The notes under the pieces are model-generated. The model saw only the letters and a list, made by a program, of their open reading frames with translations. It did not search any database and had not been told where the DNA came from. Below are positions 32,650 through 43,431 of a stretch of 47,147 bases of DNA, piece by piece. A program made the position numbers and the translations under genes. This DNA is from Gnetum montanum (lineage: Eukaryota; Streptophyta; Gnetopsida; Gnetales; Gnetaceae): positions 1,209,547-1,256,693 of the forward strand of contig MNCI01017890.1 in the NCBI GenBank assembly GCA_015680685.1. The letters are read 5' to 3'. How positions within the stretch are numbered: the stretch's first letter is position 1; every line of letters starts with the position of its first letter.

Positions 32650-34800
32650 GGAAAGGTTGGCCATGTTTGGAACGTGGGATTAGCTTGAGCATTCATTGGG
32701 TGACAAAAAGCTAAAAATTTTGGCTATGTATGGGTGACTACACTTTCACCCAACTATGCTCTCATCCAACTACACTCTCCACTAGGCCTTAAATATGGAG
32801 AGTAGTCTTAGGTTGGTGGGTCATTAAATGACCTTAGGAGGGAATATATGCATGTTTTCATTATGGGTAAGTTGTCATTTTCTTGTTTTCAAATGCAACA
32901 TCTAGAGCATAATCTTGCTATTGTTGTTTCATGTTGCTAGTGGAGAGTGTAGTTGGAACAATGATGTGTCATAGTGGATGCTTGCACCCAGGACTGGCAA
33001 ACATGGATGAGGAGAAATGAGCATTAGGCCACCTACCACAAGCATGTGTGGAGGAGAGGAGGTTGTTGGCATTAACCAGGTACCCCTACTATGTTCTCCC
33101 CTTTGTCCATTTTTTCTTGTTTCCACTTTTACAATTTTTCAGGGGTAAGGATTTAGGAGTGTAGTCCCTTGCATGCCCTACCATGGTGCCCTACCAAGGT
33201 AGAGGCCACCACTACCATGTACCATTTTGGCCATGGTAGTGGTAGGAAGGTTGTGATGGTGTGATAGCAAGGAGGGTTTTGTCTACCATGCGTGGGAATT
33301 TCGCTATGAATTTTTGGGGTTTGTGGCTAGCCACTGGCCACACCCAGTAGCATGGCCGTAGGGGTTGTGGCTATAGCTACGATTGAAGGTAGGGCATGTG
33401 CATTTACTTCATTTATTCCTTTTCTTGAATGAACTTTACATTAGTGGAGGGCTTCTATTTAACCACTTGGGGCTACGTGGGCTAGGGCAAACATGTGGGT
33501 TGGGGTTTCAAGCATGTAGGGGCCAGGGTTTAGGCTAGGGTGAGGTTGCAGGTGTTCCTATAGTAGTAGGGGCATGAAGGTAGGCTAGGAAGTGGGCTGT
33601 AGTAGAGGTGAGGGATGTGGTAAGGGTTTGTCCCTACATTTGTTATCAATTTTTTTATTTCTGTGCAATGTAAGGGTTTCTTTTAGGCACTTTAGAGTCT
33701 TGCAAGGAGGGGGTGGGCATGCATGCATAACATAGTAGGTGTGGTGGCAGGCCATGGAAGTTGTGGCCATATGGGTTGTGGATGTCACAGCATGCCATGG
33801 CTATTTTTTTCTTTGGAAAGAAAAATTTTCCATCTTGGGCATAAAGTAGGGGCCAGGCACATCATGTACTATGGGGGTCATGGGGTTATTGCACCATGCA
33901 GTGTGATCGCAAGGGCTACAAGGAAAATTGCCCCCTATAGCATGGCTGCAAGGGCTAGAAGGGCACTCAACGTTGGGGTGCATTTTTCTATTTTATTTTT
34001 CCTATTCTACAGGGTTGGGGCCAACCACAGGTTATAACCCAAGGCATGGACACAAGGACCATGGCTATGATTGCAACTGGTGGTAGAGCACACATGCTTG
34101 TTTCATTCTCCTTTCTTCCTTTTTTTCATTTTTTGTGCAAGGGTGGAAGGGGTGTGGCCAGCCACAGTGGTGAGTGGAAGATATTACTGGGCATGACACT
34201 ATAGGAGACTATGCTCTCCATAGTCATGGAACTATGCTCTCCATGTTACAAAGCATATTCAAGGTGCCCATAGAGTTAGAAAACTTTCACCTTTTTTCAG
34301 ACTATGTTCTCTACTAAGGTAGCCCAAAGTTAGAAAATTTTCCCATTTCCAGACTCCACTCTCAACTAAGGTAGTCTAGAGTTAGAAAAAAATTTGTAAT
34401 TTTTGGACTACACTATCAATTGAGGTAGTCTAGAGTTAGAAATTTTTTTTATAAAAACCTTGTAAACATTGCATGATGCTAAGCTTGTGAAATGTAACGC
34501 TAAGCCTATGAAAACATGTTGTACCCTAGTGAGTACCAAATATATTAAATGGATTGGTTGACATCCTATACTTGTGGGGCCCTAAAGGGCATTGCTAAAA
34601 TTTAAAAATTTTGCTAGTCCATGTTGTATTTTTTTAAATTTTCTAACTTATCTTAATGGTTTAATGCAAAAATTTGCATCTACATATGTATACTAATGCT
34701 TTGCTTGTTGCTTAGTGGTTGCAGTGTGCTGTTGAAGCATATCTTGATTATGGTAAAGCTTGTGCGCATCCTATGCTGCATAAGTGAGCTTGCCCCCAAC
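32650..34800. other. repeat-rich non-coding part of the protease-RT interval
   Basis: Contains CTATGCTCTCCA-type motifs (32740-32790, 34190-34430) shared with the LTR U3. A G-rich stretch (33180-34070) has two loosely similar blocks, near 33330-33420 and 34020-34130. No coding frame is convincing; the open frames at 33585-34037 run through low-complexity sequence. Confidence 0.4.
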
Positions 34801-37058
34801 ATGCCTACACTAGATATGTGGGTTGGCCATTAGGTGGTGTGGTTTCGGCCAGGGGCTCATGAGTTCTTGGAGTACCTATTGTAGTACTTTAGTGTGATCA
34901 TTTGGTTACACTTAGTAGTGAAGGCTACTAGTGCCATCACTAAGATGTTGCTGCCTAAGGCTAACCGGGACATCTTGAGGTTCATGTCAAATGAGCCTAC
35001 TACTAGCGATGATGGAGCAGGTGGTTCTAGTAGAGGTCTTAGGAGTGCTTGGTACTTATCTAGGATATGACACATGATGGGGTTTGGTTGCTACAAAAAG
35101 AGCAACACCCTTTTCATTATATTGCAATCACATTCCAATAATGACTAAGGGTCTCGTGGGGCAATCACATTCCTCACATGATAGTGTAGGTGAGGGTCAT
35201 CTAGTTGGCACCAGGGACATAACTAAGGTATATTGCTATATTGTAGAGACGGTGGGACCATGTAGGGCTAAGATTAAGAGGCCACATCCTATGGAGGAGG
35301 CTACCCTTGAGGCTAGAAGGCTAAGTGGTAAGAGGATCCATATTAGGCTTCAAAGATTACGTGCAAAGGTTGTAGGTTAGTATTTGTAACTTGTTAGATG
35401 CATAGATTGTATTAATGTATGTTTATATTTTTACATTTTTCATTTATGGTATACTATTGATGTGGATATGTTTACTCATGTGCTAATGTGCTATGTAATT
35501 ATATGTGTTAATTTCAGAGATAGTAGAGAGGGCTGTAGGAGCAACAACTAAGGTAGTAGTAGAAGAAGCACCTCCTCAACTTGAGGAGGGGGAGGCTCAT
35601 GGGGATAAGTTATCTAAGGTAGAAGAGACCCTCTAATAGTTGAAGGAAGAGGGGCTACTCCACCCTAATGGGAGTGATTTTGATAGCCTATTCAATAGTG
35701 TGTAGTTAGGTGAACCCCTTGCACTTACGCTTGAGGGCTTATTAGGTAACTATCTTGGATTGCTATCTATGATTACATGTTTGCTTTAGCATCTTTGGTT
35801 GTTAGATTATATACTAATTACATCATTATGTTACAACATTAGATGTCCCTGCTAGTAGTCCCACATCTACCTACTGCATGGACCCTTGGATAGACATGCT
35901 TGATAAATTCACCTTCATGGAAGGCGTTATTGAGGACATGGTGAACTACTTGTAGTAGGTAGATCTCAAGCTCGGTATATACAATGTTGCTTTGCTTTGT
36001 GTTGCCTCCCTACTTGAATGCTTAGTCCTTAGCTAAGATTACTTGCTTGCTACATGCCTATATGTTTTAAGTAATAGTGGGATTTGAGCAAGGTGGCCAA
36101 GGTGTATGCCCTCCCAAAACTCACTCCTAAAGTTAATCAAATGTCTTGTTGAATGTATGAGACATCAAACAAGTGTGAAATTTCCTATGCAAAATCATTG
36201 TGGGTTTGCAGGCACTTGAATCAACACCTGTAGAAGTGCATGCATGAGTTATAGGGGAGAGTGACTAGCCAAGATATGAAGATCAACAATCTTCAATCCA
36301 GATATGATTTCTTGGTAGCTAGAGCTCAAGGAGATAGCACCTATCATACCTCTGAGATAGAGTATGCCTAATACTAGATAGCTCTTAGAGGTAAGAATGA
36401 GATCACATGGGAGTTGATTGAGTAGTGGCTATAGATGGACCTACTTGCCTAAAAGAATCAAGATTGGAAAAATTACAGCACAAAGATGTACTAGTGGGGA
36501 CAAACACAAAAAAACCATAAGCACCAATATAAGAACAAGTGTGATGCATACCTAAAATGGTACAAAGAGGAGTCTACTAAATGCTGCAACCTCAAGATGT
36601 TCCTTGAGGTGATTAGCAGAAGGTAGGTGTATGAGTTGTTCAAATGACATACAATGGTGAGTGGCTCTCCTAAGAGGGATATTATGATCCCTTCGGGAGA
36701 GGCTTCTTCTACTACTTTTTTGATGGAGCTTCCTGTATGGACCATTGTGGACAAAGGCAAGACCCTTGTAGAGATTGACTTTGGCTAGGAGGACTAGACA
36801 TAACTTTCCAAGGTCGAGATCCTTTAGCACTTAGAGGTTGGCCTTGAAAAGTTTCCTTTAGAGGACATCAATGTAGGACCCTCTTAGGTTAATTTTCTTT
36901 ATGCTCTTTTGTGTTTTGAGTTAGCTTATCATGTAGGTTTTCTTACTAATGGTGCCTATTTGCTATGGTTATTATGATAGGTACCAAGAGATGCTGTGAA
37001 CCTTAGTGACATGGTGGAAGATGAAGAACCTCCATCCCTACCTAGCACCACCATTTGA
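34801..37058 (+). pseudogene. decayed multi-exon gene antisense to the Tat-like element
   Basis: The product is unknown. An N-terminal piece starts at ATG 34801 (MPTLDMWVGH) and runs to about 35066, with RPGAHEFLEYLL then LPKANRDILRFMSNEP. After a frame change, 35072-35375 reads open (ATPFSLYCNHIPIMTKG). Four introns with GT-AG ends then fit in phase: 35376-35517, 35746-35842, 35959-36077 and 36888-36980. The exons are 35518-35745, 35843-35958, 36078-36887 and 36981-37058, the last ending DEEPPSLPSTTI and TGA. Exon 36078-36887 is charged and coiled-coil-like. Internal stops are mostly TAG (for example 35637, 35703, 35953, 35956) where Gln would fit. Total length is about 600 codons. The RPGAHEFLEYL stretch faintly recalls FCP1/NIF-type phosphatases; this is not a firm assignment. 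It could be a captured host gene or a Tat antisense ORF. Confidence 0.5.
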
Positions 37059-37279
37059 GCATGTTTAGATGTACCCTTGCTATGGGGCATTTTTGCTATT
37101 TTTTTTGTATTTATGCTGCATGATGCTACTCATGTTATGTACTACTATTTATATGTAATGAATGTACTTGCCATATGTAATATGTAATGTGTAAAATTTT
37201 TTTTATGTTTTATTTTTTGTGTTCTTGCTATGCTTATAATGCAATAAATTAATATGCTAACTTAGTATTATGTGATGAT

Positions 37280-37460
37280 AGAATAACTAGGCCATTGGAA
37301 GCCCCATGCTGGTTTAAGGTTGTAGTGAAAGGGTCAATGCTAGTTTAAGGCATTTCAGGCCATGACATTACCAGTTTAGGGCCATGGCAAGCCATGCTGG
37401 TGGGATTAACAATAATAGTTTAAGGCCATTCTAGGCCCGACAGTAGTTTCAGATCATTCC
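37280..37460. repeat. minisatellite fragment
   Basis: Four or five units like TAGTTTAAGGCCATTCTAGGCC, related to the array at 28290-28925. Confidence 0.5.
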
Positions 37461-37753
37461 AAACCTAGTATGTTTCTATCTCTTGTTTTTGTAATTTTAA
37501 TTTTTATGATTTTTATGTTTTTATGCATGAAGGCAAGAGTACTAAAGAAATAATGGCAAAAATGTAAACTAAGCTATCAAATGTGTAAACAATGTAGATG
37601 GTAAACTAAGAAATTAAGGTAAATTCAAATAATACGTTACAATGGTAATGCAACATAAATGGGAAGTAGGATGTAGGGTGCGAGGATAGTGGGCATGTTC
37701 CTAATGTACTTTTGGGCTAAGGAGATACCTTAGTTGTGTAGTTTCTTCCTAAC

Positions 37754-38345
37754 TCAATGTGGGTTAGGGGGTGTGTAGGGCCTAGAGGGTACTATTTGGT
37801 AGTCTCCCTGACCCTTACTTGCTACGTTGAAGGGAAATTCTACCCATAGGGAATCCTTCGAGAGGTTGGTGGTTTCTATCACCTCTTCAAGTGGATCTAC
37901 CTCATGTGTTTTATTCTTGTCTTTTGCTATAGATGCATCATCAAGAAAGTCCACCTTTGATCCTTACTTCATGTCTATGTTGTTAATGGCTAGAGGGAAA
38001 GTGTTATCATCATGGATGATAACTTCACCACCTTCATATAGAAGGTGGCTTTCCTAGTGGATCAATGAGGATATGGCTTATAGTTGGGCCAACCAAGGCT
38101 TGCCTAATATCAAGTTAAATCCCAGAATCTCCTCTATGACTACGAATTCTATAGTGATGGGGCATTTCTCCCCTACCATGAAGGCTATGGTTACTGTGCC
38201 CCTAACAATGATGTGTGACCCATTGAAAGATTTTAGACATGATCTTTGTTGGCTTGATTTGGTCCAAGAGGCCTAACTTATCGATGATGGTATATGGGAT
38301 AACATTCATTACTTTCCCATTGTCAACATGCATCCTCTAAATTTT
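37754..38345 (-). pseudogene. aspartic protease and C-terminal linker of the Tat-like Gag-Pro
   Basis: The minus strand reads RMHVDNGKVMNVIPYTIIDK (near 38340-38280), the Tat form of the retropepsin active site ('VDNGSA.NV.P...L..L'); the catalytic Asp is kept, and Lys replaces the usual Ser after Gly. After a shift come GTVTIAFMVGEKCPITIEFV and FNLILGKPWLAQL, matching the flap and 'LLGRPW' regions. Downstream is an acidic linker (37954-37754, MDFLDDASIAKDKNK...). Frameshifts occur between these blocks. It follows gag and lies before the 5.3-kb interval. Confidence 0.7.
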
Positions 38346-39229
38346 TCATTGCACAAAATGTATGGTGATGAGCATGGGGGCCATTATGACTACGCCCTTC
38401 TCAAGGTTGACCTTGATTGCCTCATCACAAAATACCAGGGGTATTAGGCTCGATTCCTATCATGCAAGAGGCAACATCACAATGTGGATGGAATTATCAT
38501 CTACTGGGATGTCCTCCATGATAGGAATGAAGGTAAACATCCAGACTAGTGCTTTGTAGTGGATAGATGAGGTCATTATCAAGTCATACAGGCTTAACAT
38601 TGTGTTCTTTTTCTTTATTGCTTGCTTAACTTGGGGCTAATGCATCTATGAAGTATTTTCCATTGGTTGTGATTTTGTTGGCTTTGACCTCTTCTATACA
38701 CCCTAACAAATGGATTTCACAAGAATGAAACTTAGGCTTTGCTTACTTGGCCTATGCAGGGGCCTCGGTTCTTGGTTGTAGGTTGCTGGTGATGGCCAAC
38801 TTAGTTGTTTTGGCCATGGGAATTACGAATAGAGAGACTAGTTTCAGTGGATCAAGCACTCTTTACTCTTGATATTACTTGATCATCCTATCCATGAGAT
38901 GCCCATTGGGCCTCTTAGGTTGCCAACTAGATGGTCTATCTATGATGCCAGTAGGATTGACCCTTGGACAGGAAGGGATCGATGCATTGGTCACTGATGA
39001 GCTTTAGGTAGGTGAGGGGTTAGCATGTTATGGCACCTTGATGACAAAGGGTGGCTGGGTGATTGTTGTTGATGCAACATGGGATGGGAGCCTAACAACA
39101 AATGGCATTGCAGGTGCTTGGGATGGCACTTGAACAACAAAAGGAGGCCTCAGAATTGTGGGGGCTAAGCAGGTCCTAGGGTTGCTAGATGATACCTAGA
39201 CCACGAATGGTTGTCGTGCCTATTCCAGC

Positions 39230-41417
39230 ATCGTCCACATTTAGAGGGTCCTTGTACACCCTCATGGATCAGTTTTGAGGCCTAACTAGGTTGGTAGCAT
39301 CAAGTACCAACTTGTCTCTATCAACCATTCTTTGAGATCATCTTGCAGGGCCATGAAAAAATTGGTGTTGTGACTAGGCAACTGGTGGTAGTGACAAAAC
39401 TGGTCCAACCTAAAGTTTTTGTGAACTAGTGGCTCATTTAGGGCTACCGATGTAGGGTTCCATAGGAGCTTGTAATATTTATCATGTCGTTTGTGAGCAT
39501 ATTTGGACATCTACTTGTACTAGATACATCAAACCTTCAATAGTTGGTCCAATAGTTTTGAAGGTTTTAATGGTAGTGGGGTGTACTTTGAGTGATACTT
39601 GCACTCAAAGTTGGGCCTTGGAGTAGCTTGCACTATGGCCATCAATGATGTGGGCTAGTTGGTTACTATGGTGTTAGGGCTAGTAGTTTGGTTATCGGTT
39701 GGGGCCTTGGGTGGCCTAGCTGTTGGCCTCGAGCTGGTTGTTTTGGCCTCTTTGGCCACAATTGTCATAGTTGTAGCTTGCTTCCCCTTGTCCTTGTCCT
39801 TTTTGGCATGCAGGTTTTTATAAGCCACATAGGCTAGGTCCTTGGTGGCTTTTACTGTGTCTTGTATGCTCTTAGTCTGGGAAAACACTTAGCTTAGGTA
39901 CTGTAGGGACAACTAGTATAGTTTCAACTTGACAAAGTTATTAACTACATCCTTGAAGATAGCCAAGAGGTGCATTTCTACTATGGGTTCTCTAATTTCG
40001 TTCAAGGAGGTGCTCCAACATTAGATAAATTTTTGCATAGGCTCTAAGTGGTCCTACTTAATCTACATGAGCTAGTCTAGGATAGTTTTGGGCTTCAAGT
40101 TGTACTTGAAGCACATCACAAACTAGCTCAGAAGGTCCTCCAAAGAGGAGATAGAGCCCCTAGGTAATGCATGGTACTAGTCTAGTGCCTTGCTAGTGAG
40201 TGACATGGAAAAAATGCATATGATGGTGTGTGGCCATGCTTGCAGTAGTAGGCACTTAGACCTGAATGTCACCAAGTGTGTGTTGAGGTCCACTTCACCA
40301 TTTTACTTGGTGAAGTGGGGCACTGGGATCCTAGTTGGTAGAGTTAGCAGTGGGACAACAGGACTTATGGGGTCATCCTAGTAGAGGTCCACTATGTGAA
40401 CTATTTTAGAGGAGGTAGCCTTGAGCTGCTTAACCTCTTCTGTCAAGGTTTGGATTAGTTGGAATGCTTGATCCAAGTTCTAGGATGCTACAGTGGCTAC
40501 ATTGGTTATGCTACCTACTATGTTGGTTGTGTGGTCCATGACCTAGTTGCAGGTTGTGTGGTCCATGACCTAGTTGCAGGTTGTGGGGCTACATGAGGTG
40601 CTTGCTGTGTTGGTTATGCTATAGGCCTAGCAACTCAGGTAAGCCATGTGTATGTGGGTTGAACCACTACCAAGGATGCCAACGAAATAGGCAAGACATA
40701 AGGTGCTTGAGTCATTTGGGCTTAGGAGACATGCACGATGTGGACATAAGAATGAGCAGGCATGATTGCTATTGGCAATGATGACTAGGAAGGTTACGAT
40801 AATGCCACAAAGGGAAAGTTAATAGGAGGTAGTACATCTTGATATGTATGCTACATCTGGTGTGTTGCTACCACAGGCATTGACTTGGAAGGTGATGCCA
40901 AGGCTATAACTATCTTAAGAAAGATAGGTGGATGAGACTATGGGAAGGCCATACTAGGGGTTGTCTACTAGAAGATAGTGTGGAAGGAGTCCTCATGCTC
41001 AAAATGGGCTTTGAACTCATCCTGCTCTTCTTGCAAGGATTCCCCATAGTTTGTTCCCACTTTGCACTCATTTTCTTGGATGAGTTGGGCTAGGATCCAT
41101 TGGTAAGGTTCCATGAGAAGAATGAAGTCAACTGGGGAGGGGATATACTTCTATCCATTCTAGTGAATGAGCTCATAGTGTTGTTTGGCTTTCATGTCTA
41201 AGTGGTATATGAACAAGCTTGCTTGGATCTTCGAATAGATGAAGTTGTATTTTTTATCATTTAGCACAGTATACTCAGTGTCTTGGCCAAATAGCCTAAG
41301 GGATTACCTTGGCTATACCATAGTAGGACTGGTAGGGAGGTCAATCCTAGTTTCTGGTTGAGTAGGAAATATAGTGAGTGTGCTTGAAATTGATGTTGAA
41401 GATTGTTCAGAACTCAT
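39230..41417 (-). pseudogene. gag of the Tat-like element (decayed)
   Basis: The start is ATG 41417 (MSSEQSSTSISSTLTIFPTQ), about 460 bp inside the 5' LTR. The capsid core (about 40340-40040) reads RIPVPHFTK, NGEVDLNTHLVTFRSKC, then SMSLTSKALD followed by TAG where Trp is usual, and YHALPRGSISSLEDLL. This fits the Retrotrans_gag family ('F..YDG..DP..HL..F', 'L.G.A..WY..LP..SI.SF..L'). The C-terminal part (39510-39286) has FCHYHQLPSHNTNFFMALQD, which resembles the 'FC.YH...GH.T..C..L' end of Tat Gag. A 77-codon lysine/threonine-rich linker (39888-39655) lies between them. A 29-bp direct repeat lies near 40530-40590. Stops are frequent, mainly TAG. Confidence 0.72.
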
Positions 41418-41878
41418 GTGTGTAGGTTAAAAGTTGTGGAAAAAATTGGCTAACTTTGCTGGTTGCATAAAATAGCTAACTCTAGAAACTATAGAAAAAT
41501 GGCTAAGTTTGGAAACTACAAAAAAATAGCTAACTTTGGGAACTGTGCTCTCTACATTGAGAGCTAACTACACTCTCTATGTTAAGAGCTAACTATGCTC
41601 TCTACTAAGCCTAGAATTTGGCTAACTATGGAAATGTGTGTTGCTATGTGGGGTTTTGGAGGAATCGACTACTAGGTCTAGTATACACCAACTAATTAGT
41701 AGAAAACACCTACACTAGCCTAAGATCTAGCTATTGCTACATGTGTAGCAAGTCCATAGGGGTGTTGGATCTATGTTAGCCTGAAGCTAGCAATGGTGAT
41801 GTAGAGAGCACACAAGACAACTACAATGGAGATTGAAGAGGAAAATGGTTTGGCCATCCTTCTAGTTTAAGAAAACTA
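41418..41878 (-). other. leader of the Tat-like element
   Basis: Non-coding sequence between the 5' LTR and gag. It has a short tandem array (about 41545-41615) of units like GAGCTAACTACACTCTCTA. The LTR-proximal bases do not match any primer site I can recognise. Confidence 0.5.
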
Positions 41879-43431
41879 TAGCCATCGAAAATGTTGATGG
41901 ATAGAATACTAAGGGGTCCATAGGCACACAGTCCTAACCCCAAGTTTGCATGAGGGCCTATTAGAGGTGGAGGTGGGATGCCCTGAATTATCTTGTCAAT
42001 TGAATAGGGACTTACCAAATGCTACAAAAAACAATGTTATGTGTTCAAGCAGTGTCAATGGGGGTGTGCATAGTCAAGGGTTTTAGTGAGAAACGAAGGT
42101 GTCAATGTGCTGAGACTATTACCGAAGTGCAGCTATGAATTGAAATGGTAGAAAATGCAAGTAAAATGCTAAAAAATGTAAGTAAAAATTCTGAAAATGC
42201 AAAGAAAGAGTGAGAGAGAATAGAATACCACCCCAAATAGGGTTGAGCATAGTTAACTCTAGAAGGGGTAAGAAGATACATGGTGTACAACAGGCACAGT
42301 GGAAAGTGTAGTCACAGTCTTGGGGATGTCTGGTTAAGAAGACTAATATTCTACTATGGTGTTTGTGCCTATTGGGTTGATCACCATGGTGTATAGTGGG
42401 CTATGATGGTGGACTATGGTGAGTTGTGATGGTTCATGACTTTGCCTCTCTTTGGTTCACTGGAATGCATTTCTTGCTAACCCAAATGTGCCAATGCTTC
42501 AAATTTTTGCCAACCCCTAAAACTTTAAGAGTGGGGCTATTTATAGGGCTAGGTGTTTTGTGAAATGTGGAGAGACTACCACATGGTAGAGGGGATAGTT
42601 AGAGATACATTATCATCCAACTACACTCTCCATTTAGGCTAGTGATGTTGTGCTTTGCTCTATTCTACCAGACTTTATGAAACTATGAGACTGTGACTAC
42701 ATTATCGACTACATGTTCATGTGCTAAGAGGACTGAAATGTACCTGAAGAAAATGTAGCTTTGGAGACTATGCTTCAGGACTATGCTCTCCTCTATCTTG
42801 TGTGGGGTTAAGCATAGTTACAATTTTGGGGAAAAAAGGGTATAAAAAAGATGCATTTTGCTAACTACACTTGCTGGATTTGAGTTGGAGCTAAGCTAAA
42901 TGCTCATGTTGCACTATGGGGGCCTTCGAAGGCTATTTTAGCAAACTATGCTTAACTACACTCTGGACTAGGGGAGAGCATAGTCACAACACTTAGAAAA
43001 ATTTTGTAAAATATGACTGTGCTGACTACACTCTCCATGGAAGGCTGGCTATGCTCTTGATTGGGGTCTAGCATAGTCCGAACACTTGTCAAAACTTATA
43101 GAGACTGGTTTCTAGTTGACTACACTTGACTATGCACCAGGCTAGTGGAGAGTGTAGTATTGACACTTAGAAAAAAATTGCAAAATTGGCCTTTGTGTTA
43201 ACTATGCTTAACTACACTTTGGGGTAGTGGAGAGCATTGTCTCAACACTTAGAAAATTTTGGAAAATTTTGGTTTTTTTAGCTGACTATGCTCTCCACTA
43301 GGCTAACTACACTCTAGGGTAGTGGAGAGCATAGTCCTAGCACTTAGAAAAATTTGCAAAAAGTGTTCTCGTGCTGACACTGATGCAAATTTACAGTCAA
43401 GGCATTGTAGCCCAAATTTGGTGGTGTTTCA
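41879..43431 (-). repeat. 5' LTR of the Tat-like element
   Basis: Partner of 24845-26398. TATA box on the minus strand: complement of 42538-42545. The U3 hairpin array is at 42955-43380. The outer end is TGAAACACC on the minus strand. Confidence 0.88.

Larger units (their letters stand above)
32434..37728 (-). other. 5.3-kb interval between protease and RT, candidate intron
   Basis: Gag-Pro coding ends near 37730 and RT coding begins near 32433. On the minus strand a donor-like AAG|GTATCT (37728) and a weaker acceptor-like TTTTGCAAG (ending 32434) could bound an intron. Ogre elements are known to splice an intron between protease and RT, but theirs is much shorter. This one would hold minisatellite repeats and an antisense gene. 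Splicing is inferred, and the acceptor is weak. A later insertion into the element is the alternative. Confidence 0.35.
24845..43431 (-). mobile_element. 18.6-kb Tat/Ogre-like gypsy element
   Basis: Two LTRs of about 1.55 kb (24845-26398 and 41879-43431) lie in the same orientation, about 15.5 kb apart. A polypurine tract abuts the left one, which makes the element minus-strand. Internal order: gag, protease, a 5.3-kb interval, RT, RNase H, a second RNase H, integrase, then a long 3' tail that includes an assembly gap. The dual RNase H and long internal region point to the Tat group, which includes Ogre. The flanks AGTGT (24840-24844) and AGTAT (43432-43436) look like a 5-bp duplication with one change. 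No recognisable primer-binding site was found at the right LTR. All genes are decayed. Confidence 0.85.

Noticed and set aside
33585-34037. Open frames in the G-rich part of the protease-RT interval
   Set aside because: They are low-complexity (repeated GGCCATGG-like phrases), open on both strands at once, and show no domain.
36491-36830. Two minus-strand open frames of about 90 codons
   Set aside because: They lie opposite the antisense gene's largest exon, match no element protein and look like shadows of it.
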